From Prorocentrum cordatum (lineage: Eukaryota > Sar > Dinophyceae > Prorocentrales > Prorocentraceae): a stretch of 64,000 nucleotides of DNA. Below the pieces are notes generated by a model. The model ran no database searches. It worked only from the letters and a program-made list of their open reading frames with translations, and was not told the DNA's origin. Of this stretch, positions 9,870-20,525 are shown piece by piece. Each line of letters starts with the position of its first letter. The first letter of the stretch is position 1. The translations under genes were made by a program, and so were the position numbers. The stretch is from assembly GCA_963575745.1 (NCBI GenBank), contig CAUYUJ010016283.1, forward strand, positions 339,234 through 403,233, read 5' to 3'.

Positions 9870-10475
9870 ATGAGAGGGCCATCATCCCTCTTTCGCACCT
9901 CGTCTCACTCACCCTCCTTTCCAGAAAGGCACGCCATCGCGCTCAGCGAATGTAGCTCGTCTTCCTTTTGCCTTGCTGCGAGCCCGTGCGCGACGAGGGG
10001 TGCTCTGGCGCCTGCTTGGCCAGATGGTGCCGTCGGCAGCGGTCGGCCGGGCCTATGCTTCCCGACGAGTGTTTCCTCCGGACGGGGCTCGACAGCTACT
10101 TCCCCCCGTGGAGGGTGGGACGCTCAGCAGAAAAATGTCACCAGTGCGCGGCTGCTGCTGCTGCCAGGGAGTTGGCAGAATTGCAGCTGCTGGCTGTCGA
10201 GGCGGGCAGGTGGGCAGTTCAGCAAGAAATTCTGCGAGTTGACCGGGTGGAAGAATGCAATGGAGCTTTCTCCTTACACCCCTCCACCTCCTAAGCCCTC
10301 TCCTGACCTTGCTGGCGAAGTCGCCTTCACCGTAGGTAGGGATAGGTTGTTGTTTCCCCTGGTCTCCACCGATGGTGATCCTGAACTTGCGATGTTAATG
10401 CAAGGGCAAGATCACCGCATTGTTTCCTGGCGGACGGGAGCCCCGTTTTGTCAGGCAGTCGCGTGGCCGAAGTAA
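9870..10475 (+). CDS. Possible exon, unknown protein
   Basis: Open from ATG at 9870 to TAA at 10473. The last 90 residues look most gene-like, for example FCELTGWKNAMELSPYTPPP and GEVAFTVGRDRLLFPLVSTD. The N-terminal part is Ser/Ala/Arg-rich and may be spurious. No domain is recognised. Confidence 0.3.
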   Translation: MRGPSSLFRTSSHSPSFPERHAIALSECSSSSFCLAASPCATRGALAPAWPDGAVGSGRPGLCFPTSVSSGRGSTATSPRGGWDAQQKNVTSARLLLLPGSWQNCSCWLSRRAGGQFSKKFCELTGWKNAMELSPYTPPPPKPSPDLAGEVAFTVGRDRLLFPLVSTDGDPELAMLMQGQDHRIVSWRTGAPFCQAVAWPK

Positions 10476-10478
10476 ATC

Positions 10479-11288
10479 ATGTGGCAACTAGAATATGCCT
10501 GGGGAGGTGCACCAAAATCTTGCGAAGCCCTGCGAGGACCCCACCATAGTCCTGAAGAAGAAGCAGAACAGGGCTGCTGCAAGCAAAGGCATGGGCTGCG
10601 CACCGCAAAGATTACGCGGGCTGGAGAATCGGGCTCCGAGCTCCGAGTCTCGTCTCCCGGGAGGCCCAAGCTGGCGAGCTCCAGTCTGGGGTTGGTGGGG
10701 GGTGGTGAGGGGTCGGAGCTTCTCGCTCGGTTTGGGCTGAGCAGGACGACTGTCGATGCACGAGCGACCCGTGCAGAGCGCCTCAAGTATGCCGCTGCGA
10801 ACGTAGCGAAGTCAGCTGAAGGCGGCAGAGATTCGGATTCAGGGGAGCACTGTCCTCCAGTGTCGTTTCTGCACTGTCATGATCAGGGCTTTCCGGCAGC
10901 ACTCAACGGATTGCCCGCTGAAGCGAAGCGAAGCGAAGACGAGGAGGGCCCAGCAGGAGAGGAGGAAGACGAGAGCGGTTCTGGCAAGCAGCAGGCCGGC
11001 GGGCCACCCGCGCGGCGGCCGCAAAGCAGGCGCTGCCCAGCGAAGAGGGGCCTCGAGGCAGTAGCCCAGGTCGGTGAGGACCGTCTGCGCGGGAGGAGAG
11101 GGGGGGTGGGGGGGGCAGGAGGAGGGGGGCGGAAGGAGAAAGGGGAGGCAGGAGGAAGCGGAAGGGGGAGGAGGAAAAGGAGGGCGAGGAAGAGAAAACG
11201 AGCGAGCGACCCAAGAATGCGTCCGACGAACGATCTCACCTCAGGACAAATCACGGAAAACCTCAGGGACCGAAAGGTCAGACACTAG
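10479..11288 (+). CDS. Low-confidence open frame, basic C-terminus
   Basis: An ATG at 10479, three bases after the previous stop, opens 269 codons. The first 150 residues are mixed. The remainder is encoded by a purine-rich GGA/GAG tract (about 11090-11215) and is Arg/Lys/Gly-rich. A competing frame is open over the first 80 codons. I would not treat it as a gene without transcript evidence. Confidence 0.2.
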   Translation: MWQLEYAWGGAPKSCEALRGPHHSPEEEAEQGCCKQRHGLRTAKITRAGESGSELRVSSPGRPKLASSSLGLVGGGEGSELLARFGLSRTTVDARATRAERLKYAAANVAKSAEGGRDSDSGEHCPPVSFLHCHDQGFPAALNGLPAEAKRSEDEEGPAGEEEDESGSGKQQAGGPPARRPQSRRCPAKRGLEAVAQVGEDRLRGRRGGVGGAGGGGRKEKGEAGGSGRGRRKRRARKRKRASDPRMRPTNDLTSGQITENLRDRKVRH

Positions 11289-11860
11289 ACCCAGGAGGGA
11301 GCGGGGCCACAGGGAAAGCACCGCCCATGAAAACCCTGGGCCAGGAAACCCGCCGGAGGAATCCTGGTATCAATGGAACCCCCAGGAGTACCCTCCTCGC
11401 TGACGGGGTGAAAGCCCGCGGTCAAACGTGCTCATGGCCGTGAGCTGGTTCCGACGTTTGCTCGGCTTCTCTGAGAGCCCAACGCACACCGTTCGGAACT
11501 TCCTCATGCAACGCACGACACCCGAATTACAGTGACCTGCACAGCGGCGGTAACAATGCAACACAGGAAACGTCCGTGCCCAAGAGCCCGAAACTCCGCG
11601 ACGAGAGCATCGTAACCTACATTCGAAACTTCGTCGACATCCAGATGCTGAGGAGGTACCACAACGGCCGGGGCCGCAGGAAGGGGCTCCATCCCTTTGG
11701 GCTCTCACAGGGCTTCGTCGGCCGCCGCAAGGGCAGAGGCCACGCGGGGATCACTTCAAGGGCCCCGCCGCTCAGCAAACGTCCTGAATAACTCGGAGTC
11801 CAGGGCGCGTGCGACAGTACGTGGGGCACACGTGAGCCCGCCTCCCACCCCGAGATACCC
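11289..11860. other. Unique sequence with short exon-like readings
   Basis: A plus-strand reading near 11580-11680 (KSPKLRDESIVTYIRNFVDI) looks protein-like but has no ATG and no recognisable continuation. The antisense strand is also open. Nothing is assigned. Confidence 0.35.
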
Positions 11861-12507
11861 TAGAGGCGCCTCAGCACGCGCAGTGGTCTCACAGACACGA
11901 CACGTGTAGGACCGCAGACGCTTGCATCACCACATATCACGAACATTGTGCCCGCTGAGACACAACAGGATATCTGAACTCTGGGGCCTCTGGCTGAGGG
12001 AAACCGCCTCGGTCGTACCACTGAGACACAATGATCAGCTGCATACCCCGCGCTATATGGCCCAGCCAATGCGATACGTATGCTCTCGGTGACTGTCTCG
12101 GCCACCATGTGCGAGACCACTTCGAGCAAAACCCTGCCCAGATGCTGCTGGGCCAAGATTCATTCGATGGAGCCGTCGGCATCCACCACCCCGTCGATGT
12201 CACGGCGCGCTGGTGCCCACTGAAAACCAAGAGGAAGGAAAGCAAGAGAACGGGCACTGACGGCGACAAAAATATCTCTCCAGACTCTGGCGCGCGTAGC
12301 TGGATCGCCTTGCAGGGACTGTTTCCATCCCGACCCCTCCTGGGCCAAGGAACTCAAATCGGTCACGACAGAATCATGATCTGGCTGGCATGTGAGCCCC
12401 ATCCGGATGCCATATTTCTGAGAACGCCCTACAAGCTGGACCAAACACGGCAAGGGGCCATAGGCGGCCCTCGCAAGAAAAAAAATGCCTGGATCGAGCT
12501 GGCACAC
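11860..12507 (-). pseudogene. Relic of an unknown protein, one in-frame stop
   Basis: One minus-strand frame reads a plausible protein (ARVWRDIFVAVSARSLAF, then GFQWAPARRDIDGVVDADGS). A TGA at 12160-12162 interrupts it, and it continues in the same frame (LGRVLLEVVSHMVAETVTES, then IRIALAGPYSAGYAADHC) to about 11980. Continuity across the stop suggests decay or an unseen intron. No family is recognised. Confidence 0.33.
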
Positions 12508-13019
12508 AGACCACCCACGCCTCCGAGTTCTAGGCGCACTCGAAATAAACCCCGGCCCGTCCGCGTACGACTTCTTTCCCCAAGCCCCCCTCCAATGTCT
12601 CCCCAGGTGGATACTTCTGAACTTATTCTCATGGTGTGTGTCTCTGGTGGAGGCTATGGGATCCCATGAACGAGGTCCACGCTATCCCAAGACTGCTGCC
12701 AAATCCGCATGCAAGCGTGATGGAGTCGGTCTAGGTTGTTCTGGCAGCGAGTCAAGTTCTTCCTCAAGGCTCCCCTCCAGAAGCGGCGGAGAGACATGCA
12801 ACATGTATCCGACGCACTCATCTTCCCGCAGGATCGACATGACCTGACTGGGCCTCCAGCCCTGAGGTCAAGACGATCAGGGATCGGGTTGTCATCTGCC
12901 CAGCGCTCTTGCCGCGTTCCGAGCCTTCCTGGACATTGAATAATCTTCGCCGAGCGACGTAATGCACGATACCAAACAGAGCAGCTGTGTGAAAACGCAA
13001 CATGGACACCCTCAATCGG

Positions 13020-13075
13020 GTGTATAGATATGTATGTAGATGTATATACATATGTATGTGTGTGTCGCTACATCT
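13020..13075. repeat. Short TA/TG-rich imperfect microsatellite
   Basis: ATGTATGTAGATGTATATAC and similar steps. Confidence 0.6.
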
Positions 13076-13079
13076 TGAG

Positions 13080-13465
13080 AACTGGCGGTAGTAAACCGCG
13101 TGCGATGCCGAGATCCTCGACCACAACATGACTAGAATCGAGGCCCAATGCAATCCTTCGAAGCGGCTGCCACCTAAGGGGTCCTCAGGCTTGAGCCCAG
13201 CACGGTTTGTCCCCGAATTGTCCCAAAGCCGCACCCAGGCGTGATGTAAACGACCCGGCTGGACAAAGGAATCCCAGATGCACACGGCAAACTTGATTGT
13301 ACTTTGAAGCGTGGCGTGGTAAATCGGGTCGCACATGTCATTGGGGCGCTGGTCAAAAATGCAGCGCCCCCCGTCAAGACCTGCCCGGGGGACCAATCTG
13401 CACTGCAGCAAAAATCCGAGCTCGCGCAGGGCAGCGTCGCTCATGCCTGCCAGACGGCAAAGCAC
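13080..13465 (-). CDS. Exon-like reading downstream of the RT relic
   Basis: The minus strand reads a balanced protein (MSDAALRELGFLLQCRLVPR, then FAVCIWDSFVQPGRLHHAWV, then LHWASILVMLWSRISASHAV) before running into the TA/TG microsatellite near 13075. It lies just 3' of the reverse transcriptase relic on the same strand and could be the C-terminal region of that element. I recognise no RNase H or zinc-finger motif. Confidence 0.3.
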
Positions 13466-13529
13466 CAGCGCGCCAGAGCGACGTCGAACGCTGACCCGCA
13501 GCCTTCCTCACCATCAGGCACCCCTGCCT

Positions 13530-14520
13530 CCTAGCCCAGAACTGCTTGAGACGCTCCTGCTCCATTGTGCTTCGGATTCTGGGGCCAAAGAGCTCTTGAC
13601 CAAGGTTCCTCACGTGGGCCTTGTAAGAAATCCTGAACGAAACCATATGTTTTTGAAACTGACCCCACACGTTCCTGTTCCTGGGGGTACCACCTGAACC
13701 ATGAACCGATGCGCCTCCTGGATTCTGGCATCGCGCCGAGACCCTTAGAGTCCAGCTGCAACGATGGTTCCCCCAGCTAGGCCCGAGACGACCTGCCAGG
13801 GGCGGGTGGCAGCGCGAAGGGCGTGCTGATGACGCCGCCATGCCATCTGCAAGATATCGACGCCGATCGCGCACTCGATGACGAGGCAGGCCCGCCGTTG
13901 GACAGGCTCCACCAATGCAACCACTCGCGGGCCACGGCAATCGCGGCCGACACGCCCCGCAAACGACCGTCGCGGGAGGGGGCTTGCCACGGGAAGTTGC
14001 GAGCATGCACTGCATACCTTGCACCACTGGGGGACTGTGACGCCGAAGCCGTATTCCATGGTTTGTGGTAGCGCCTCTCTTGCCATGTTGCGCCAGCATG
14101 TGCCCAGCGCTCGCGGCTGCCTGAAGCGCGCGAGGCACCGTCGCGCCGTCTTCACCCTGCGCTTCATGGTCCCGAACTTGACGAGATCCCCAAGGAGGTT
14201 GACACCCGACGCGCACCTGAAACCAGACCGTCTGAGCTTTGTCGCCACTGCCTTGTTGGCCCCCATGGAAAGGAGGAAATGATCCTGAAGCGCGTTCGCG
14301 AGGTTCGCCAGGAGGTCCACCGCCTACGACGACATCTGCTGGGCGAGCCCCATCATCGCCCTGGTGAAACCGTCGGATGTCCAGGCCATTGATCTGCAGC
14401 GGCACGGCCAGGTGCCTCGCAACGCACTGCTTGAAGGGCTTGATCACGAGATGCAAGAAGAGGCCCATGGCGAAGACACAGCCTAGCAGGAACGGCGGCT
14501 GCGCCGCGCCCGAGCGCCAG
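13530..14520 (-). pseudogene. LINE-like reverse transcriptase relic
   Basis: Read across two frames, the minus strand gives a reverse-transcriptase-like order. First is GCVFAMGLFLHLVIKPFKQC (near 14470), resembling the fingers/palm GCxxAM block. Next is MGANKAVATKLRRSGFRCAS, then VNLLGDLVKFGTMKRRVKTA (about 14190-14130), resembling the NLG...D block after the palm. It ends with ALRAATRPWQVVSGLAGGTI (about 13800), resembling the thumb end of dinoflagellate non-LTR elements. A canonical YxDD is not visible and at least one frameshift lies near 14320. The assignment comes from recognising the family pattern, not from a search. Confidence 0.5.
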
Positions 14521-15980
14521 CCTGGTCTGCCGGCGCAGCCTCTCCCATTCTTTGATCATAACGGCGCGGCTGCTCGCCCGCAACCTGTATAGCGAGGGCA
14601 GGAATGCGAGCGGGAGTGCGAGGGGTCGGTGGCCACACTCCAGGCCGGGGCCTCTCGCCGCCTCCGTTTGATTGAGTACGCGCGCTGACGTAATCTGATG
14701 TGGCAGACAGCCCTAGACCGCCATCGCACGCAGCAGCAGGCCCGCGCGCGTCCGGTCCTGGCCCCGCCCTCCATGCACGGCAGCGCCCCGCGCCCCCCCC
14801 GCAGCTTTCGAGCGGTCAGGGGGCGCGCCTCGGCCGCGTCAATCTGCTGCAGAGCCTCGAGCACATGGGCCCCCATTTGGGGGCCCGAGGCCTCCGCGAC
14901 ACCCACGCGCCCCCCGCCTGCCCACATGCCGGACCAAGAGGTCTGCGGGCGCTGCCAGCTGCGCCGCGTCGCCAGGATAACATGACTTTGCGACATTGCG
15001 ACTCGCCCGTGCGAGGGCCCATCCTTTTGGCATGGTGGTCACTTGGGTCTGCGTCACTTGACTTCGTGGCCACTTGGCCCACGCCGCGGATTCTGCCGAC
15101 GAGCAACGGCGCGCGCGCGCGCCTGCTGCTCGTGGGGCGCCCAGCCAGGACTCCGGGCCCCCCAGAACGATGGACCTGGCCACCGCGCTGGGGAAGCAAT
15201 TGGGATTCGCAAGCACCTGATAGACGACGCCCCCAATGTCGGCCATGATGACCAGCTCCCTCCCGGCGCGGCTGATGCCCAGCGCGCTGCGCGGCTTTCG
15301 GTGAACGCAGATCGCCCGCTGCATCCTGCCGGGGGCGCGAAGCCTCAGCATGCGGGGGCAAGGCAAGCCGCGAGCTCGGCGCGACCAAGCCGCCCACGGG
15401 TCACCGCGCGCGCCTGCGCCCCTCAGTCTATCAAAATCTTGCGCAGCTTCTTCTTCTTCCACGTCTCGCAGCGGCGCCGCGTCGCCCGACGCTGCTCCGC
15501 GCCGCCGACGACATCGACGGACGCGTCATCCACTAGGCCCTAGGCGCTGCCGATCCGCCCCGGGCCGCCTGCTGGGCCCAGTGAACCGCGCCACGCGATC
15601 GACCCTGTGGCCCCCGCCCACGCGCTCGAAGCCCGTCGGTGGCGCGATGGGGTGTGGCCGCCGGCGACGCCGCCCTTCCGCCCTTGCGCTGGCCAGTATC
15701 CTCCTCGACAACATGGACATGTGTCCAGGAAGGCGAAGCCCCCGCCCTGCTGGAATCCGTCGGCTGCTGCTGCTCCTGATGGGCCTGGCGACAGAGCTGT
15801 GGGGCGGCGCGGCCTGCGCGAGCGCTTAGCGCCCCCCCGTCGCCCGCCCTCCTGGCCGCTCCAGGAGCGCTGGCTGCTGGCCCCCGACGGGCAGCTTGTC
15901 TTCGGCGGGCCCCAGTCCCATCGGCAGGTTTCGCCTACGGCTCCCGGGCGATGCCGGCTGTGAGTGGCGGCGATGGCGGC
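14521..15980. other. GC-rich DNA between retroelement relics
   Basis: Several frames are open on both strands because of the composition. A minus-strand stretch near 15270-15150 (ELVIMADIGGVVYQVLANPN) is the only passage with coding-like composition. It may be further eroded retroelement sequence, but I cannot place it in a domain. Confidence 0.4.
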
Positions 15981-15984
15981 AGCG

Positions 15985-16560
15985 GCAGCAGTTTTACGCG
16001 TCCAAGGAAGTGCAACGGCGCCGAGCTCATCATTTACATCGGTTGATCATGGGTCAAGGCCGAGCAGATTGCGAGCAGCGGCGACGCGGGCGCCGACGTC
16101 GGCTCTTTCCAAGAGTTGCGGCTCGCGGGTGGGGCCATCCAGCCCGGGTCGGGGAATTGCGCGCGCGCGCCGTGGTTGGCAGCCGTCTTTCGGCGAGGCC
16201 AAGCTGTCCGAGGCTGGGCTTTTTGTGGGCGGAGTGGAGCTTGCCGCGTGGGCCGGCGTTTGCGCCGCCGCTCTTCAGGTCGCGCCGTGTGGCGAGGGCT
16301 TCCTGGTGATCCAAGCCGTGAAGGGCGGCCCCGTCGTCGGCTCCGTCTACTTGGGCAAAGCCGAGCGCTGCAGCGTTGACGGCGTGCGCGGGCTGCTGAC
16401 GGTCGCTGGGGCCACGCTGCGCCACGGCAGGCCTTTCGTCATTGTAGAAGACTGGGACAATCCGCGCGGGGTCCTGTTCGCCGACGGCGTCGTCCTCGAG
16501 CGCCAGGCGCCCCCGTGCATCGTGAAGGGTGCACGTGCTAGACATAGGACCACGCGTGCA
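15985..16560 (+). pseudogene. LINE-like AP endonuclease relic
   Basis: The plus strand gives an endonuclease/exonuclease/phosphatase-like order when read across two frames. A first block ends in DVGSFQELRLAGGAIQPG (about 16095-16150), like the catalytic QE(T/L)R box. A frame change follows, then EAKLSEAGLFVGGVELAAWA, GGPVVGSVYLGKAERCSVDG and RPFVIVEDWDNPRGVLFADG (to about 16490). The last matches the family GDFN/GDWN box, here altered to EDWDN. A TGA interrupts the N-terminal part near 16046. It is on the opposite strand to the RT relic, so the two are not one intact element. Confidence 0.5.
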
Positions 16561-16570
16561 CGTTCCTAGA

Positions 16571-17191
16571 TTATTCGCGGGCCAGCAAGTGCCTTGCGCC
16601 GCTCGCGTCGACCGCTGCGCCCGTGGGCGGGTGGCCTGCCTGGGTGCGCGACCCCCTGCGCCCTCGCGCCCGCAGGCCCGTTGCGCGCGGCTGGCAAGGG
16701 CGCGCATCGGCGATGGCGACGCTCGCCTGCAAGGGGACCAGCACCTGCTCGGACTGCTTATTAGCAGCCTCCTTCGCGTCGAACTCCTTACTGATGATGT
16801 CAATGTCCTGCTTGAGCTTGGCCGCCACGGCATCATTTGCGCTCGCCTCGCCCAAGCCCACCTGCTCGTCGCACACGGCTCGGGCGCGCTGCGCGAGGGC
16901 GGCCCCAGGGACCTCGGAGCTCCCCGCGCGGCCGAGCCCGCGCAAGGAACCGATGCCGCGTCGGCGTGGCTGCATCTCGTCGCTGCTGGCATCCTGAACG
17001 CCCAGGGGTCGGAGTCGGCCATCGCTGCAGGCGGCTCCGCAGAGCGAGGGCGCCAGCCGCCGCTGCCAGCGGGCCCTCCACCGGCACCGCCCGCGCCGCT
17101 CGGCCCAGCCATGCCGGGCCCAGGTCGACAGCGGGCGCGCCCCGCCAGTGCGCCCGCGACGCCGCGACGCCCGGTCGCCAGACAAGCCCAA
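16571..17191 (-). CDS. Coiled-coil-like reading, possible ORF1 relic
   Basis: The minus strand is open for 206 codons. The segment at about 16900-16700 (EQVGLGEASANDAVAAKLKQ, DIDIISKEFDAKEAANKQSE, QVLVPLQASVAIADARP) is rich in Ala, Lys, Glu and Leu with helical spacing. Dinoflagellate LINE-like elements often have an alanine-rich coiled-coil region ahead of the endonuclease. The rest is Arg/Gly-rich and the plus strand is open too. Confidence 0.3.
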   Translation of the reverse strand: MGLSGDRASRRRGRTGGARPLSTWARHGWAERRGRCRWRARWQRRLAPSLCGAACSDGRLRPLGVQDASSDEMQPRRRGIGSLRGLGRAGSSEVPGAALAQRARAVCDEQVGLGEASANDAVAAKLKQDIDIISKEFDAKEAANKQSEQVLVPLQASVAIADARPCQPRATGLRARGRRGSRTQAGHPPTGAAVDASGARHLLARE

Positions 17192-17690
17192 TGGCCTCCG
17201 GCGACGCGACCGAGGCGGGCGCCACTATCACGGAGCAGCTGCGTCGCGAGAGCCAGGGCCATTGCCAGCCATGGCCCAACTCCGAGGCGCCGATCCGCGA
17301 TGAACCAAGAGCCGCGGGGCAGCTCCACGTAGTTCGCCGCGATGCCATGCCCGACTGCACGCAGGAGTGACCCTAGGCTAGAGTGACCTGTGGCGCGCGG
17401 CTTCAGGGGCGCCGGCGGGGGCCCAACGCAATCGCGCAAGCTGGCGCTGCCGCGCCGCGTCAACGATCGGCGGGGCGCCGTTCGAAAAATGTTTTGCGCC
17501 GGCGGGCAGGCGCGGAATTCCGCCGATTGAGTTTGAGCGCCCCGAATGGCACCTCGAAGGCGCTGCGAAAGCAGACGCTGCCGGGGGCCACCGCGATGAG
17601 GTCTGGCACTGCTGGGCCGCGTCGCGATGACATCTGACCAGGCTGGGCGTCATGACCATATGCAGCCCCGTCCGAGAGCCTGGAATATGT
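17192..17690. other. GC-rich sequence without an assigned gene
   Basis: Open on both strands, with no recognised domain. A minus reading near 17600-17500 (FRSAFEVPFGALKLNRRN) is the only mixed-composition passage. Confidence 0.4.
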
Positions 17691-17815
17691 TTCAATGCGT
17701 TTGGACAACTTATCACAGCTAACAACCCCGCTGGCTCGAAAAAATCAAACATATTCAAAAATACCCAAAGAGATTCAAAGATATCCAAATATGTCCAAAG
17801 ATGTTCAAGCCAGAC
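17691..17815 (+). repeat. AT-rich degenerate 11-bp tandem
   Basis: ATTCAAAAATA, CCCAAAGAG, ATTCAAAGATA, TCCAAATATG and TCCAAAGATG steps form a short AT-rich island in otherwise GC-rich DNA. Confidence 0.6.
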
Positions 17816-18295
17816 GTTTGGGGGTGTGGGCTGGGATTCGGGGTTGGTTCTGGGCCAGAAGAAGGGCCGCCTGGTCGACTGGCTCCCCCCTCGGGTAACC
17901 AATGCAGTGAGCATCTTCTGTATACCAGAACGTGTTTTCCCAATCGAGCTGCCTCCCCCCTCCTCCTCCCCTTCAGATGGCAGCGCGTTTAGCGGACTGC
18001 ATCGCAGACGCGGTTGGCGTGCTTTCAGCCGCCTAACTTGTCTATGCGCCGATTGGGCGCCTGGCTTGACTGAACTAGCCCACTGAGCGCGAGTGGTTTA
18101 GAGCGCTTCCTCTTTTGACTCACCTTCTTCCCCTTCGGGGAGGGGCTCAGCTCTCTCCCGACCCGCTCCTCGCGGGTCGAGGGAACATTTAAGAAGACCG
18201 CGGCGAGAAGGCAAGTTTGATGTGGCGTAGGTTTGGGACACATGTTGGCCTCCTGGGGGGGGGGCCCTGATTGAGCCCCCCATTTCTTTGACCAA
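17816..18295. other. Unique sequence, no gene seen
   Basis: Mixed composition with short C-runs. Contains a GACCCGCTCCTCGCGGGTCG hairpin near 18160. Confidence 0.45.
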
Positions 18296-18480
18296 GCTCC
18301 GCCAAGATGGCCCAACAATGGCTCCCAAGAGGGCCCCTAAGAGGCCCTCAAGAGGTTCCCAACAGGCTCTCAAGAGAACCCCAAAGAGGCCCCCAAGGGG
18401 CCCTAAGACGCCCCCAGGGGACTCCAAGAATCTTTCAGGAGACATTCGAAGAGCCTCCGAAAGGCACAGAAGAGGCCTCT
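18296..18480 (+). repeat. Family G array (CCAAGA-GGCC unit)
   Basis: Steps of about 14-16 bp such as AAGATGGCCCAACAATGGC, CCCAAGAGGGCCCC and AAGAGGCCCTC. This is the same family as the larger arrays at 27.9, 30.2 and 36.0 kb. Confidence 0.75.
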
Positions 18481-18487
18481 AGCCATT

Positions 18488-18555
18488 CTGCTCCTCCTCC
18501 TCTTCCTCTTCCTCCTCCTCCTCCTCCTCGTCCTCCTCCTCCTCCTCCTCCGCTT
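18488..18555. repeat. TCC/CTC trinucleotide microsatellite
   Basis: CTCCTCCTC run with TTC and GTC interruptions, directly following the family G array. Confidence 0.9.
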
Positions 18556-18654
18556 CCCCAGCCCGTTATCCCACTGCATGCTCCTCCACATCCCTGGCCA
18601 GGGCAACTCTGGGCACCGTTCCTGGATGGGCTGGCGGGGTTACGCGAAGCGTCT

Positions 18655-18788
18655 AGAACAATCCAGAGATCCACGCGGATGTCCTGCATCGGCGCTGGAG
18701 ACCCCCTCCAAGGCGCGCTCGGCGCCGCAGGCGCCGCCAGGGGGCCAGGCTCCGACCCGAGAACTCCGCGCGGACCTTCGAAAGGATA
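18655..18788 (+). mobile_element. Dispersed element family A, copy 3
   Basis: The left end GATCCACGCGGATGTCCTGC with ATCGGCGCTGGAG faces the right end GAACTCCGCGCGGACCTTCG. The interior is GGCGCGCTCGGCGCCGCAGG. The ends are imperfect reverse complements around CCGCGCGG. Confidence 0.6.
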
Positions 18789-19320
18789 CTTACTTTAGCT
18801 GCGCGCTCTTCCTCGAGCTTCGGCTCGGCGGGGGATCGGCGACTGCCTCCGTCCCCCCCTGTCGGAGCCATCGAGAAGGAGGGGTGGCGGTGTGCCTGTG
18901 GGCCCCCCGTGGACAGGCGAGAAGCCGCTAGGCCCGGCCGACCGCCTCGGCCCGGCGGAGCGCCGACGGCTGCCGACCCCCGACATCCGTCGCCTCCTGA
19001 TTCCCAGCCCTGCAGTGGTGTTGGGTCCTCGTTCCATCTCCGCAGCAGCTCGCGTCTCCTCCTTCCTTCCATGTTCCTCCTTCGTCCCTTCCTCCCTCCT
19101 CCTCCTCCTCCTCCCCGCCCGAGGCTCCTGCCGGGCGCCCAGCAGCGCCGCCGCCAGTCCCGCCACCTGCGCCGCGGCACCGGCGGGCGGGGAGAAGGAT
19201 ACCAAAAGCGGGCAGCCGCCCTTTTCCCATGCCTTTCCATCCGTATCCCTCTCTACACCTCCCTCCTCCCTACTACCCCTTCCCCTAACCCTTCCCCTTC
19301 CCCTCTGCATCGTCCCTGTC
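18789..19320. other. GC-rich sequence with CTC-rich patches
   Basis: No gene recognised. A CTCCTCCTCC patch lies near 19090-19115 and CCTTCCCC repeats near 19280-19300. Confidence 0.45.
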
Positions 19321-20210
19321 GTCGTCCTCCTCCTCCTCCTCCTCCTCCTCCTCTTCCTCCTCCTCCTCCTCCTCCTCCTCCTCCTCCTCCTCCTCCTCCT
19401 CCCCCTCAGTCCATTGGCCTGATCAATCACTCCTCAGTGCCGCACCCCGAGACGTGTCGGTCGGGCGGGGGAGCGCTTCGCCTGAGAATCCCCTCCAGTT
19501 TGCAAGTCAAATCATCTACAGGGATGAGGCTCTCGCCTTTAGCCCGCCCACATTCGTCTCAGGTTTGCAATAGATACTAGAGGGCTGGAAAACCTGTCGA
19601 TTACAAACTGAGGCGATCGCCCTTGCGACACGCATTCTGGTCAAAAAACGTGCAACAGCTACAAGAACAAAACCCTTGTCGCTTTCAACATGGGGTTCTT
19701 GTCTCACCGCCGCTCACATCCGCCTAACAGCATGGCAACGGTTCGATGGAGCGCAGGTCATTTTCGAAACTGGGATCCCGCCTTGGCGCGGCGTGAATTA
19801 GCTTTACCATTTTGTAGCGGCTACGAGAATGGAGCATGGATCGTTTTCGGAATGGATCTCTCGCCTTACCGCACGCAACAATCATCTGCCAGCTTGGCAA
19901 CAGATACAATAACGGAAGACCGCTCCTTTTCAGATAGGGAGCTGCTGCTTGAGACCTCACCTTTGTACACATATGTAGTGGAATATCAAGCCTAGACAAC
20001 AGAAGCAGCTGCACGGATGGAGAGCGCTTGCGACCTCCACAAATCTCAGTGCAGCAATTACACAGTGTGGGGCGGCCCGCTTTCAAAACAGGCACGTCGC
20101 TTGACACCACGGTGAACTGCACGATCATGCCTTGTCGTACTCCCGGTTACGCGCTAGGAATACATACTCTGCAGTTAATTTGCCAGACGGGGCTCTCGCC
20201 TGAATGGAAG
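19321..20210 (+). repeat. Composite E, copy 1: TCC run, GC linker, 80-bp tandem
   Basis: A TCC microsatellite (19322-19404) is followed by ACGTGTCGGTCGGGCGGGG (about 19452). A degenerate tandem of about 80-90 bp then runs to about 20210. Its landmarks are TCGTTTTCGGAATGG, then GGCTCTCGCCTTAGC-like, then TTGCAACAGATAC-like. The same order, with matching linker and landmarks, is found at 50.77-51.19 kb. Confidence 0.65.
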
Positions 20211-20284
20211 GCCCACAGGGTGCTGGACATCCACCAGGGGCGCTTCTTGGGGTGTATTGCAGCATCGCTGATGCATCTTAAGTT

Positions 20285-20525
20285 TATTACAGTCCTGCAT
20301 CCTCCTCCTCCTCATCCTCCTCCTTCAACGCGCAAACCGCAAAAAGGTCGGGCGAGAAGGGAGGAGGGGGAGAAAAAAAATAAGGAGACGGGCGGCGCTG
20401 CGGATTCAACCCGAGGACCCAAGTCCACGGGATGATAAGGAAAAAAAGGAGGCGGGGAGGAGGACAAGCGAGACGCGCGGCGCTGCGGACTCAAAACAAG
20501 AACCCAACCCAACACAAGATGGTTG
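20285..20525 (+). repeat. Family D block, two adjacent copies
   Basis: CCTCCTCCTCATCC and A-rich, GGA-rich patches precede GGGCGGCGCTGCGGATTCAA with CCCGAGGACCC (about 20390). The block then repeats as CGCGGCGCTGCGGACTCAAA with ACAAGAACCCAACCC (about 20478). The period is about 85-90 bp. Confidence 0.6.

Noticed and set aside
16054-17463. 469-codon minus-strand open frame
   Set aside because: Arg/Ala/Ser-rich with no domain. It is antisense to the endonuclease-like relic in its 3' part.
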